Source: Termitomyces sp. T153 (taxonomy: Eukaryota; Basidiomycota; Agaricomycetes; Agaricales; Lyophyllaceae). From it: a DNA stretch of 64,000 bases. Below are positions 22,153 to 35,100 of this stretch, one piece after another. Where the stretch lies: the NCBI GenBank assembly GCA_018296165.2, contig JACKQL020000001.1, forward strand, positions 1,674,001 through 1,738,000, in the 5' to 3' direction. Numbering within the stretch: the stretch's first letter is position 1; each line of letters opens with the position of its first letter. A model generated the notes under the pieces. That model worked only from the letters and a program-made list of their open reading frames with translations, did not search any database and had not been told where the DNA came from. The position numbers and the translations under genes were made by a program.

Positions 22153-22979
22153 GGCGGACTGTCTTGAAGTTGCGGAGTCTTGAGGAGGCCTGCAAGTTTT
22201 GTGTGGATATCTTCCATTAAGGTTTGCTCATTTTCAATCTCAGCTCGGCACTCTCCGCTACCTGTAACGTGACCGTGACGTGACATCATTGACGCCATGA
22301 CCTCAGCGGCGAGGATAGGATTCTTTTTCGAGCTCGAGACATTAGGGTCTGGCTCTCTGTGGCCCTCGCCATTCAATTAATCTGAACCTCAATCATGGCC
22401 CCAACAACACTTGAGTAGCTATCCTCCAAAATCTACAATGGTCTCCCAACAATACTCACGATGGTCGCCGTCCTCCGCTCCTGGTACCGTTGCACATCCG
22501 ATTGATGAAATATGTATTCGTTGGGTAATAACGTTGGGGGCTAGGATCAATATATTTTCATTTCATCTGGGCCTGTGAGTCCGACATTACTTTCATCTCG
22601 CTCGATGACAACGTGGATGTGATATGGAAGACATGATAATTTGTGCTCATCCAAATTTGTGTTTGCGCAGTGATTAGGTTTCCAACAACACTATCTATAC
22701 TAAATCGTTGTCCTCGCGTGTCAATTTAGGTTTCCTAGAATGAAGTTCTTCTGAGGATTGCTCGGCAATGACATTGTCCTATCTCCACTCGATGCTCATC
22801 CAGATCCTACAATGTGACGCTTCCTCTGTGCGTAAGCCATGATCTAGGCCCTCCTCAAAGGTGGATGCAAGTTAGTTGCGAGATCCTTTATGCATCGTGG
22901 TCGGCGCCGCAGCTCGGCTTTGTACAAATCCACACTCGCGCAACGTGTAACCTAACCTCTATCTTTCCTCTCCACCATC
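22153..22979. other. Divergent promoter region of RPS8 and the UGPase paralogue
   Basis: 827 bp without a supportable gene. The part next to RPS8 (22230-22300) has repeated GTGACGTGA-like words that could be factor sites; this is only suggestive. The part next to 22980 contains a reading frame (LSPRTFSPNSS) that resembles the N-terminus of the intact UGPase in a different frame; see the findings. Confidence 0.4.
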
Positions 22980-25188
22980 ATGCACTATCTGTACTATCTC
23001 CAAGAACCTTTTCGCCGAATTCATCGCCGTGCTATCAAGCATGTTCGACGTTTTACAACAGATCTCGACTCTCAGAGCATGAGGAATGAGATCGGCATGT
23101 TGGTCAATAATATGTCCGATCCTGCTGAGAAAAAGGTTATCCTATGTGTTGCGTTTTCGATTCTCGTCATTAAGTAGCACATCCAGGCTTTTATTATCGA
23201 GATGCAGATGTTCTCCAAGCTATTAAACAGGTACATCGCAGAAGCAAGCCAGAAGCTGTGAGTATTTTCGTGAATGCAGAGTATCCTCTTATATGTCGTG
23301 CAGCAACTGGGAAAAGGTCCACTCACTGGCAACGAATCAAATTTATCATTATGATCAGTTGCCACGATCGTCGGATGAGCCTCAGCTATTCAAGAAGCTC
23401 GCTGTCCTCAAGGTCAACGGTGGCCTAGGAACCTCTATGGGTAGGCTGTCACCTATTCGTGCTTTTATCAACGTCCAACAATTAACATCAGGACTTGATG
23501 GAGCAAAGAGTGCTTTGGAGGTCAAGAATGGCTTCACGTTCTTGGATTTCGCTATACAACAGATAGCCTGTGTGAATACCAACCATAGTGTTGATATTCC
23601 TCTCCTCCTTATGACTTCGTTCAACACCCACGATGATACCCTACGCATATCACAGAAGTACAATAGCAAGCAAGTTCGCATCAAATTGTTCATGCAGTCC
23701 AAGTATCCAGCGGTTACGAAAGATAGCCTTTTGCCATGTCCAAAAGATGGTCAGAATGATGAGGTGGCTTGGTACCCGCCGGGTCACGGCGATCTTTACA
23801 CAGCACTCTATCGTTCTGGTGAACTGAATCGTCTCATCAAAGAAGGCAAAGAGTACTTGTTTGTCTCCAATTGTGACAACCTTGGTGCCGTGTCAGTTAG
23901 AACATCCCATTCTGCTATTTGCTCCTGTCTGACTATTTCGTGCATCCAAAGTGTAGATTCCAGAATTCTACGACACGCAGCTGACACAAGGGCCGATTTC
24001 ATCATGGAACTCACCGACAGAACCAACATGGATATCGAGGTCAGTTCTATTTCATATGTGCTTGATGTTTCCGATGTAACTTACTTACCCTATCAGACGG
24101 GCACCCTGATAGGTACAGATGCGACCTATGACCTTAATTGTACCTTATGACAGATTTGTTCTCCCAGATTACGACGGCACTATCCGTCTTCTGGAGATTG
24201 GCCAGGTCCCGTCTGACAATGTCAAAGATTTTACATCTGGTCCGCCATTGTCCATAACTAAATCTCAATATCATCTCACCAGGAACATTAGTCCGTCAGT
24301 TCAAGGATTTCAACACAAATAATCTCTGGATCAATCTGCGGGGTATAATTTTGCTACATTGCTACTACAATATGACTGGCTACTTATTACCACCATAGCC
24401 CTTAAGAAGATCATGGACAAAGGCGGCATGGACCTTGAGATCATTGGAAACCCCAAAGTGACCGATGACGGCCGTTCGATTCTCCAGGTTTGGGTTTACT
24501 ATCTTCCAGCCCCCTACTATCTGACTCTCATTCTCCCGCAAAAGCTTGAAACAGCTGCTGGTGCTGCCATTCGCTATTTCAGTAACGCCCATGGCATCAA
24601 TGTTCCCCGATCACGATTCACCCCAGTTCGGAGTTGTGCTGACTTGTTGCTTCTTAAAAGCGACCTCTTCGCTCTCGAGGACGGACGCCCGGTCTTAAGC
24701 AAGGACAGGCTTTTCAATACGATCCCCGTGATCAAGCTTGGTAACAGCTTCCAAAAGGCGGGTCCTTATGTTATGTTAGGTGTGGCGAAACGCCGACCAA
24801 CTAGTTTCAGATACATGAGTTCCAAGCTCGTTTTAAGAATATCCCCTCTTTGATCGATCTTGATCGTTTGACCGTTTCCGGAGACGTGTACTTCGGCCGT
24901 AATATTAGTCTACGAGGGATTGTGACGAGTAAGTAATCAAGGCAGTGTCCCCAAATTCTATGACCAACGACTGTTCTCTCGACCGAATAAAAAGTCGTCG
25001 CAGATGAAGGCCAGCGTCTAGAGATTCCAGATGGATGTATCCTGGAAAACAGTGAGTATAGAACTTCTCGGAATTGTCTGTTTTCTGAAGTGCTCCAATC
25101 AACAGAACTGGTTTTTGGCAACTTGAACATGACTGTATTTCTCCGTTTCGCTACTTCCGCGTATGCGTGCTCACTTGTCTTTTTATAG
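22980..25188 (+). CDS. Diverged UDP-glucose pyrophosphorylase paralogue (about 516 aa)
   Basis: Thirteen exons: 22980-23135, 23187-23257, 23304-23440, 23492-23891, 23952-24039, 24097-24112, 24168-24239, 24292-24342, 24399-24487, 24545-24757, 24811-24928, 24995-25051, 25106-25188. It is a full-length relative of the UGPase at 25488-27526, with exon sizes 400, 88, 16, 89 and 213 shared exactly. Retained: [59 protein letters not shown]. Changed: the conserved K-G-G of DVKGGTLI reads E-T-G. It has two introns the sister lacks (24240-24291 and 24929-24994). The donor at 24758 reads GC, not GT; a GTTATG donor 12 bp on would add four residues. The N- and C-termini are unlike the sister. Expression and activity are unknown. 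Confidence 0.78.
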
Positions 25189-25487
25189 ATTGTATGATTC
25201 CCAAATGACTGGGATCATTTATCATTTCCATTTCTTGGGATATCCTTATTTATTGAAGTCTACGCCACATAGGTGCTGTGTTGTAATTTGTAGAGAGCAC
25301 GATCTTCCAAAATATGAATTATGTATATGAAAGAGAAAAAATTGACGCGAATCGCTTCAATGGTATCACTGAGTTTCTGGTCTATCATGGCAAAAAATGT
25401 CCAAATCTAACTGCAAGCACAATACGACAACAAGTCTATCACAACTCCTAGCGGGATAAAGGCCTGTCAGCAGTGTTTTACTTGGTA

Positions 25488-27526
25488 CTAAATCAGACTT
25501 ACAATCAAGTTCAAGTTTCCAGACACCAATCCTAATCAAGCAGTGAGTGGCTTGGATGGCACAGAAAACGAAATTGTACGTACTATTTTCCAAAACGCAA
25601 CCATCAGGGATGTCGATCCTTTGGCCTTCGTTGGCAACAATGATGACGGTTCCCCGAAGAGTGACATTACGTCCAAAGTAGACGTCTCCGGTGACAGTCA
25701 AATGATCCAACTCCAAAATCTTGGGTATTTTCTTGAAGCGCTTTTGGAACTGTTGGATCTAAGATGGCGGTCAGTGAGTTCGAAGGATGTATACATTTAC
25801 AAAGATTAACCTTCTTGAAATGATCACCGAGCTTGATGACGGGAGTAGTCTCAAACATCCTCTGGTCGTTGATGACCAGCTGGCCATGCGAGAGCGAATA
25901 GATGTCGCTCTTGATGAGGAGCAAATCTGAACAGCTCTTTACTGGCAAAAATCGTGTCCGAGGAACGTTGATGCCGTGAGCGTTCCTGAAGTGCTTGATG
26001 GCAGCACCAGCAGCAGTTTCGAGCTGAATAAACGATGATATCTCCGATACTTCCTGTCAAAGGGACAAGGCATACCTGTATGACAGACTGACCGTCGTCA
26101 GTGTTTTTGGGGTTGATGATGATCTCCAACTCCATCCCCTCGTTCTCCATAACATACTTGAGGGCTGATTCAGGCATTGAGCGAAAAAAGCTAAAAGATA
26201 AACTACATGAAGTGTACCTTTCAGGTTGATCCACAAATTGTTGGTGTTGAAAATCTTGAATTTTCGGACAGACTTGAAGTCCTCAGCATGCTCAGATGGA
26301 ACTTGAGCAATTTCAAGAAGGCGGATTGATCCTTCATAGTCTGCAAAGAACTTTGTTAGACTGTGTCAAGAGTAACACATGGAGAACTATATACCAATCA
26401 AGGTACCACCCTGATAGAGACAATGAGAAAAGATATTTAATTTAAGGAGAGTAGAACAAATGACATACCTTGATATCAGCCTTGGTCTTGTCCGTGACCT
26501 CCATCAGGAACTCTGCTTGAGAGTCGATCATGTGTTGCAAGATCTTTTCATCCACACTGAGACATTGTCAATCGAAATCAATGCAAACGAGGTAGAAGTA
26601 ACATACACGGCACCCAGGTTGTCGGAGTTGGAGACAAAGAGATACTCCTTGCCCTCTGCCAAAAGCTGATCGAGGACACCGGAGTGGAGAAGAGCGTTGT
26701 AAAGATCACCGTGACCAGGAGGGTACCAGTTCTTCTTGTCGTCATCGGCGCGTTTGGGGCAGGGAAGGAGAGTTTCCTTGAGGATCCTGGGGTAGCGAGA
26801 TTGATTGAAGGTGGTGATGCGGAGCTGTTGGTTAGCGTATTTCTTGATGATACGAAGGGTGTCTTCGTGCGTGTTGAATGACGTCATGAGGATGAGAGGA
26901 ACGTCGACACGGTTGGTAGTGTTGAGGTGCTCAATCTGTCGGACGGTGAGGTCGAGGAAGGTCATATCGTCCTTGACTTCGAGGGCGCTTTTTGCACCCG
27001 TCATGCCTGCATGATCGTCAGGACACGTATATCGATAAGATACAACAAAGAGAACCAACCCATGGAGGTGCCAAGGCCACCGTTGACCTTGAGGACGGCC
27101 AGCTTATTGAGGTTGGAGTGGTCCTTGGGCTGGGGGAGGTTAGCATAGGGTACGATCTGGTCATCAGCGGGAGACTTGATGCGCTCCCAGTCGCTATGTT
27201 AGGATGAGTGCACGAAGAGGACAACAGAAGACGCGTTGGACGAACAGATCCTGGTTCTTTGCGCGTTCAGCGAGATAACGCGTGAAGAGGTAGAAGAAGG
27301 ACTGCATCTCTGTGTCGAATGCCTGGAGATCGGTGAGATCGGAGCACTGGGACGGGGCGGGGCATACCTTCTTGGTGGCGGGATCGTCGACGGTGGCGAC
27401 GAGACGGCTGATCTCGTTGCGCATGGTCTTGGCAGCGACGCCGGTGGTGGCGGTCTTGAAGTCGATGTGGCTGGTGCCACGGACTCTGGAGGAGATGGGG
27501 TCGTTGCGGGGGCTGAGGGAGGACAT
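25488..27526 (-). CDS. UGP1: UTP-glucose-1-phosphate uridylyltransferase (about 505 aa)
   Basis: Makes UDP-glucose from UTP and glucose-1-phosphate for cell-wall glucans, glycogen and glycosylation. Exons: 27526-27368, 27322-27246, 27193-27060, 27006-26607, 26556-26469, 26410-26395, 26340-26218, 26164-26076, 26023-25811, 25758-25584, 25531-25488. Diagnostic motifs: [125 protein letters not shown] and the C-terminal left-handed helix strands ([28 protein letters not shown]). Length matches the fungal family (about 500). An upstream in-frame ATG at 27565 is an alternative start. The last exon is uncertain: TAG at 25488 is the simplest end, but a further intron is possible. Confidence 0.94.
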
Positions 27527-29609
27527 GCTGGAGGTGGCAGTCAGAAGGCGAACTGAGGCCGGCAAAAGTGAACTGACTTTATATAGACTGGCTTGGTTGT
27601 TGTTGTGGAAATGAGCTGAGGCGCAGACTGAGTTCTGGCCGGCGCAGCGCGTTGTCTGTGATGACGCTTATGTTCTTCCGGAATCAAGCGAACTTCCAAC
27701 GAACTGGGTTCCTCGCTTATGGGTGGGTGACGACGACCAGCCAACCTATTTATCGGCGCACTGTCCTTCGGAGGCCGCCACAAACGTGCCTGCATATACA
27801 ACGAAAGGCCCCTCTGCCCCCCATTCTGTCTTTTATATCCCATCTTTATGCCATACAGTCACGATCAGAAGGCGTGCGATATGCTTCTCTCCGGACACGC
27901 CCCCTTATCAGCGGTGCCATGATGTATGGATTTCCGAACAGCCCTTCGTTTTTGATACCCTTTGTCAACTTGCCTCTTCACCAGGGCCAGCAAGGAGCGT
28001 CGCGCACGTGTCATCTACTTTGATCGTCTCACCTGCGTATCCTGCTTCGATGGACAAGCACTTACTTTCACTGGTGAAGTGTATAATCATCACACCAACA
28101 CTTCGAGGGACAGTGGAGGCTGTCTGCCAAACGCTTCCCTGACATTGACATATAAATATCCTCAAAGACCGGTTGTAGCGTGATTTCGGCCGTCAAAGAC
28201 GCGCTTTGACATAGCCAACTTCCCCCTAGTGTTCCGGGACTTTTGAAAGATAAGTAGAACTTGACATGTCCGATATCAGAATGGTAGACAACAAGAAGGA
28301 ATCTCGGCCCACGTTAGCCGCTGGTCAAGTGGCTATGTATGTGCCCAGAATGCGCAATTTCCGCCATGTAGGGTATCTCAAGAGCTCATTGGCGCATTTC
28401 CAACGGATCCCTGTTATGCAGGCAATATGGACCCACGTTCCTTTGACCGGCGGGCTTCCAATATGAAAACCGGGGTCTACTCTATTCATACTTTACTCTG
28501 CCAGCTAGTCTAGATATCACCCTCAAACCTGTCATTTGTGCTGCCGGTTGACGGAAGGGCCTGTACCCTCCTGTACCTATCACGGTATTCCCCAATCTAC
28601 TTGGCCATTGATGATGTTTTCCGATTGGCAGATTGGCCAGCGGCTCAAGGTGTAAGCAAAGGAGACACAGGAGAGCCATGTAGTTGGGTAATCGCACGGT
28701 ATGCTGTTGCGCGAAGCAATTGAGATTGATTAGGTTAGATGACTGTCCAATTGAATGAAATGTATGGGAAAAACTGTATAAATGACGGTCCACTGGTCCA
28801 GCACCGGCACTGGAACGAGCATTCATCGTATATTCATCTTTCGAGATCTTTGGAACCACTCGTCATATGTTCTTCTGGTCATGAGACTGCCACTTATACC
28901 ATGTGGATCAATTCTATAATCTGCTCCTGCGCGAGCATACTTATCTAGAGTTCATCTTAAGAACTTGATGGCTTAAAGTTCGCGATCTCAATTCAGTCCG
29001 CGAGCCTCTCTGACATACGGATGAATAGGCGAAAATAGGCGCATTTGGCAAGCAGGGAGGACACTGCAAACTTGAAGAATGGAGATAGCTTGAAGCTTTG
29101 TACGTGAAGGTGCCCAAAGGTCGGAGGGGAATCAAAATAGATTTTGGCATGGGACTAGCAAAATAGATCCATCTTTCCTCCCACGTACATAAGTAGAATG
29201 GCCTTGCGACACGATACCTGAAGCGGCGGACGACCCCGTAAATCCGGCAGATGTCTCTCGATGTCTCCAAATCGATGATGATGGCTTGAAATAAGGCCAT
29301 AACTAAGTCAAATATTTTCAGAACGGCTCCCTTCACCTTGGGTTTCGTCAACAGAATATTTCCACGCCAAATTCTGCCCGTAAGGATAAGAATGTACAAG
29401 AATAGACGAGAGCTGTGGAAGCATGACACAATGTCGGTTCAAAGCGTCCTTGGACATGGAGAGTGCCGAGTATATTAAATCCTTCTCTAGCACAAACTGC
29501 ATGTCAAGAAGCAAGGCTCCATTTGGGTTGGCGGAAAAGACACCGAGAAAGCGATGATCCAAAAACATGATTGTCTGATGGCAGATTCGAAAACAATATA
29601 TTTCACAAA
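27527..29609. other. 2.1-kb non-genic stretch
   Basis: This lies between the UGP1 start and the 3' end of the Ted1-like gene, both on the minus strand. The first ~500 bp should be the UGP1 promoter. Short frames at 27650-28180 and 28260-28860 overlap on both strands and contain no recognisable domain, so I do not call them. The minus-strand frame at 29308-29700 is in a different frame from the Ted1-like gene and overlaps its last exon. No repeat or transposon terminus was seen. Confidence 0.5.
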
Positions 29610-31365
29610 TCAAGTGATCGTAATCCAGAACGAAATCGCGACAAAGACAGTCAGAGGGAAGACTGCTATATCTCGAGAATCCCGCAAGAAGCCGAACCAT
29701 AAACCTTCAGAGTTCGATTTTCTTGAGGTGCGGCACAACATCAAGTAATGTCGCAGTAGATCAAAGCACATGATGCGACGCCGTCGGCCAAAAAGGACGA
29801 AGGAAGACGGTATCTGGGGCCTTAAACCAGACTTGGGAGTCCGAACGGACACAGGTTGGGGAAGCGATGTCATACGATCTTCTGATTCGTCATCTACTCT
29901 TCGAGGATGAGGAGATGAGAGTCTTCGAGAGCGTTTTGGTGGGAGTCTGTGTACACGAAGCGCGTTCGATCCCAAAACGATGAAAAGAGATACAAGTAAA
30001 AGTGGGATATACGTTGAGAGGTAAATGGACATCTGATCAGGAAGAAAACAAGGGACGTCTGCAAGAGTCTTCTGGTCGTCTTCTCCATGAATGGGAGAGA
30101 CGAGAGATAAGAGTTGAAATCCTGGTCTCTTGATTCCCATAGCCATAGAGAGTGACTTCACCGAAATCTCTCGAACTCGAGTGGTAGCACCTCCCCGGCC
30201 AGATGTGTGATAGTTCTCACAGTAATCATGGTCGTCGCCGCTGTCAACAATATATTTACGCGGTGAGTTAAGGATTGGTACAAGTCTGGATGGAAGTATA
30301 CCTGAACACTACCGAGGGATGTAGAGTTTCAAGAAGGAACGCGGTTGCTTCCTTCCCAAGGGTATTTTGATAGCCAAGTGCGGCTCCGGGTCGTATTGTG
30401 CCCTTTTCTCTCAGTGGGCCACAATCAAAGGAAGTCCGAGCAAGGGGTATATGACTCATCAGTACGATTGGATAGTTCTGATTTTCTGAGCAGTCGTCAG
30501 CCTGACGAATATGGAACATAGATGGTATACCATTACCGACCTCGAGCAACTGTTGTTACGAATTCAATCGGTCCCCCATGACGTGGTGTCCAATCCTGAT
30601 ACGCATGTCCAGACTTGACACGTTGCTCATCTTCCTCTACGAAGGTTGGAGCATCTAATAATACGAAGGTGTGGTTCGCGACAAGAATCCAAGAGTTGAG
30701 GTAGCCAAAATGAGATTGATATCGGGAACGTGCGTGAGGGGAGAATAAAGATGACGCTCGAAGCCTACATCTCAACGTGTCAGCAACGTCGATGGTATGT
30801 ATCATACAAGGGGACAAACCCAATATCATGATTTCCAGGTATGAAATACGTCGGAAGTCCCGAAGGTAGTCGAAAGATATGCTTGAATCTCTGGTAGTAA
30901 TCTTCATACCTGAAGATATATTGGCAATTTTTTAGCGCGAAACACTATCTTGAACACTCACTCGTCGTCCGTCATATCAATTCTCCCTCCATCCATCATG
31001 TCACCCAAGAAGATGACCACATCTGGTTGTTTTCGGAGAGCAACCCACCAGGCTTTCCGAAGGTTGAGGTCAACCACGAGTCGCGACAAGTATGTTAGAA
31101 ATGGACCCCGTTCAGGATACGAACGGTGGTCAAGGATTTGCGGATCCGCTATAAGGAGCACATGAGATGGCATGTTGGTAACGTGGAGCGACGACTCGAG
31201 TAAAGGGTAAGATATTTTTCATGGGTCTCCGCAATACGCACATACTCGTAGGACTGCATCTGGCCAATTACAAGAGCTGACACTCTTGAAGAACACACCG
31301 AGTTCGTACCACAAAGTGACCATGACCCAGACAATGCGAAGTCCGTTGACAACACGATGATTCAT
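29610..31365 (-). CDS. Ted1/Cdc1-type metallophosphoesterase, intact copy (493 aa)
   Basis: Six exons: 31365-31246, 31194-30962, 30909-30820, 30764-30541, 30485-30302, 30240-29610. This family (yeast Cdc1 and Ted1, animal PGAP5/MPPE1) removes ethanolamine phosphate from GPI anchors in the secretory pathway using two metal ions. Motifs: LLIADPQ (D-x-x), VIFLGDMMDGG (GDxxDG), PGNHDIG (GNHD), then LMSHIPLAR and GYQNTL..., and the SGDDHDYC block typical of the family. N-terminal residues 8-32 form a membrane helix (VWVMVTLWYELGVFF), with a second after residue about 365 (IPLLLVSLFIVLGS) and a hydrophobic C-terminus. All catalytic residues I can check are present, unlike the paralogue at 40820-42898. 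Whether it is Cdc1 or Ted1 by orthology cannot be settled here. Confidence 0.9.
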
Positions 31366-31653
31366 AACATAGAATGTACTATTATTACACAACAGCATAA
31401 ATCATTCGACTGACTCAATCACGCTGATTTGAATTCTAATCTGTTCACCGTGGCTCAAGCCTTTCATTGCATCGACTGGAGGTTTTGCAGTTCCGAAGAA
31501 GGCGGACCATACCTTACGGCCAGTGAGATTCATGCACAATCTCATATCCATGGTTGTAGTAACTCATGCGCATGATACACGCAGCGTCTGAATTTTCCGT
31601 AAGCAGCTGAGAAGCGTGGTTCACCCTAGTGTAGTTTTGAATTGATGGGTCTA

Positions 31654-32004
31654 TTAATGATGCTCGTGATGTGAATCGTGTCCCCCATGGCTGTCCCAGG
31701 GATGCTTGCCCTACAACGTCCGTCAGCAACAGGTGAACTGATGAAGTGAGTGAGCTGTACCAATAGTTTTCCGCCATCTTTCCTGTTGTCCTAGAAGTCA
31801 GAAAATGACATATGCAGATCTACAGCGCGAACCCGACCTTGCACGGTAGAATATGAAGAACCACATAGCAGCTCCTAGGCCTTTGGCGAGAAAAGTAGCT
31901 TTAAACCCGGGAAGGTGAGGATGAAATCCTGGAGCTTGAATAGATCATTAGCCAAGCATTGCAAGGCTGAACAACATAGCATAGATACCATGAGTCCCGG
32001 CCAT
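31654..32004 (-). CDS. Complex I NDUFB2-like subunit (63 aa)
   Basis: Four exons: 32004-31989, 31934-31838, 31782-31761, 31710-31654. The small spliced protein begins MAGTHAPGFHPHLPGFKAT, has one membrane segment (GLGAAMWFFIFYRARKDG) and ends in a His-rich tail GKHPWDSHGGHDSHHEHH. The layout of one membrane helix and a C-terminal HPW..H tail matches the accessory NDUFB2 (AGGG) subunit of mitochondrial NADH:ubiquinone oxidoreductase as found in fungi. It would sit in the membrane arm of complex I. No single exon is long enough to stand out on its own; it was found from the conserved tail. It is divergent from the next gene by 118 bp. Confidence 0.82.
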
Positions 32005-32122
32005 GGTAGACTCTTTCGAAGATGCTTGTTTGCCTGTGCTTGTCAACAGCTTCAGATTTTCGTGGTAATGAGCTTAAGTCAGTACCATTACAAGTAGGCT
32101 ACTTTCACGCGACGACACTGAC

Positions 32123-35100
32123 ATGGAGGGCGGCAAGAAAAGAAAACGCGATGCAGACTGTCCCAGAATTTCATACCACACGTCTACGAGGACTTTTGAT
32201 AGATTGTTCCAAGGTAAGAGTGGTCATCTACTTCAAAACACGCGCTAAATTCCGTTCTCACCAGAGAACTCTCTTGCTGAAATGAAGGAAATTGTTAGGA
32301 GAAAACTAAGACTGGATTCACGTGCTTCCATACTATTTGCACAGATACGTGACGAGAAAACTGTTGATCTCGAAGATGGTAAATCCCAGGCACATCAGGT
32401 TGATTAGCTTGTTGACAGTCTCGTTCCAGATGACGATTTTGACGCGTTCTATATTCTTGCTCACTCGACTAGTTCTGTCGATGTCGAAGTGACCGTGATC
32501 GAACAAAACAAACCTCCGCTGTCCGCACCAACGGTAAACCATGTGATACGGGACTCATTCTTTGAAATATTACTAATGGATTGGTTGCCAGACACCGTCA
32601 AATAAAAGGAAAAGAAAACGCGATAGGGGAACCATTTCCAAGGCTGATAGCGGACAACTTTACCCAAGTCCAGGTGTGGAGGACAGGCCCTTAGTCGTGC
32701 AGACTTCAAAGGATCCAGTCGATGGTGGTGGCGAGCCGCGAAAGAAGAAGAGAAAGTCTGTCTCTATCAACATCGAGACTGGTGAAGGACGGTTGATTTC
32801 CCTAGCACGCGAGACATCAGGTGTAGAGAACGGAAACATAGTGCAAACTCCCCAGGTTCCGCTTGACGCTAGTGGCGAGCCTCGAAAACAGAAAAAAAAC
32901 AAAGCTCCTGGGAACGATTCTGTCTCCAAGACCGATGCAGCCAGTAGAAGCGTATTTGATCTGCCTCATCCACTAACTACGTCGACAAGCTTGCCGCAAC
33001 GTGCCGGTGAAGATCCTCCTTTGACACCAATGCAAGTTGAAGATGCTATCGTAGAGCGCGAAAAACCGAAAAAAGCCAGGAAGAAGCAGAAGCAAAAGGA
33101 ACAAACGCCTCAGACAGAGGCCACTTTACCGACATTCTCGTCTTCAGTTGAGGAAACAATCTCTGAGGGAAAGGAAGCTCGTGATAAGAATGCACTTTCT
33201 GGTATGCAAGGTGCGAAAAAACCTATCGTCACAGTTCCAGAAAAACCAGGTATCTTAGGAATTATAATTCGATCAGCACATTGCCTAACTCGTTAATCAG
33301 AAGAAACACCTAAATCCTCTATCGAACACGACAGAAGTCAAAAGTCCCGTGAGAAAACCCAAGGTGCTTAAGATACTTCGTTTTTGTTTCTTTCTTTGAC
33401 TCAATCGAGCCCAGAGAAGCGAAGAAAATCTAGAAAAAAGCATGACGAAGTGAACTGTAGGGATCATTTCCTTGCCTTGTTCCTTTTGCTTACTCAAAGT
33501 CAGCTGCGGTGCTGGACGAACAGTCCGATTCATTGCAGGCAGCGACTGTGACAAAAAGTGGGTGACGTGGTCTACTCCTATGTCAATCTAACTGGACTCT
33601 CAGCGCAGCTGGATACTCAGGAGAATACTCAGGAGGTCGACGTCAATGGAGCGGAACCTCGTCATACGGGTGAGAAGGGAGATAAATCAAGTGGTACACA
33701 ATTCTCATCATCCCTTTTATAAAACTCATAAATGTTTGAACTTAGTTAACAGGAAAAAACCGAAGAAGGAATCAAGAAAACTCACGCCTGACGAACGCAA
33801 GGCCGCCGAGGCTGATGTAGACGCTATTTTTGCGAAGGTTTTAGCGGCTAAACGGGCAGCGGCAGCTTTTTCTGTCAACATTATCTCATTAGAGAAACCG
33901 GGCGACGTCGTGTCTTCCTCAAAATCAAAGAAAAAGAAGAACGTACCTTCGAAGTCACTTCGACCTGATACATCACCGGCCAATGTTGGCGTAGAACCGT
34001 CACAAAACACTACTGAGCATTCGAAGTCTTCATCGCGGGCGGACTGTGCTAAGCCAACGTCAACTTGTCCACTGTGTCTATTATCACCTTCACACGAGAA
34101 AATGGCGTGCCCTCTCGTATTAGGAGGCCCCGAGTCTTTGCGAGAACGTCTTCTAGAACTCCAAGAGGCATCTGGGGATGGGCAGAGCGACCGAGCAGGG
34201 ATTATTTCGGAATTGCGCGAGCTTCTCCGACTAGCTGAGGAGACTCCGAAACTCGACATGGAGCCGTCAGTGAATAGCCATGATTCTCCAGAACCACAAA
34301 ACGAAACTCCAACCGTTATTCACAGCCTGACCGGGGAGATTTCTGATAAATCATTGCCCTCAAAGAATGATATACCTTCACAAACTAAAATGTCGACCAC
34401 CCAAATTATTGAAAACAGCGATACCGACGACTCATCAGATGATGGGAGTCCCAATGGTGACAACGAACTCTCGAGTATCTCACACGACCCGAAATTTTTG
34501 GAAAAAGTGAATCTAGATGATCTTATACGTGGTCCTGTCTCTGCTGCTGCACGCATTGCCGATTTAATTTCATCGGACAGCAGTGAAGAGGACGAAGAGG
34601 ACAACGAAGAAAACCAAGTCCTTGAGGAGGATGAGCCTGAAGTATCACGTCGTTCTCGAAAATCTTTCGGCGTCCTGGATTCATCGGATGAAGATGAAGC
34701 TGAATCAGGCCTTGACGATGCTCAATTGATTACAGAAGAACCTCAAAACTATACTCATAATGACGAATCACCACAGCGCGAGCTTCCTTTTAGTTCCGGT
34801 ACGGATCATGTATCCTTTCAAGCTGTGGACCGAATTGGAGAGTCTGAAGAGGTTGATCGCTCTGCCGATGCTGCCTTTGGTGTCGCGTTAGAGATGGATA
34901 CTGCCATATTAAATCCTACTGTTGTTCCACAAGGCACTCCCCCGGACCCTGCAATAGAGACTGGTCAATCCTTGGCGCCAAGTTCCCGTCGTGCAGATTT
35001 GGTCAATACAACTGAAGTTACGCCACTCAATAGTACTTCTACGCCAGCCCTTCCCGTCAAGCCACCTGCTACTCAACCCCTCTTGTCCACACCCCTGACC

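Noticed and set aside
27650..28180. Overlapping plus-strand frames upstream of UGP1
   Set aside because: Two frames cover the same bases with no family signature, in the expected promoter of UGP1. No splice sites support a gene.
29308..29700. 130-codon minus-strand frame beyond the Ted1-like gene
   Set aside because: The Ted1-like protein ends naturally at 29610 after its C-terminal hydrophobic segment. This frame is different and has no conserved content.
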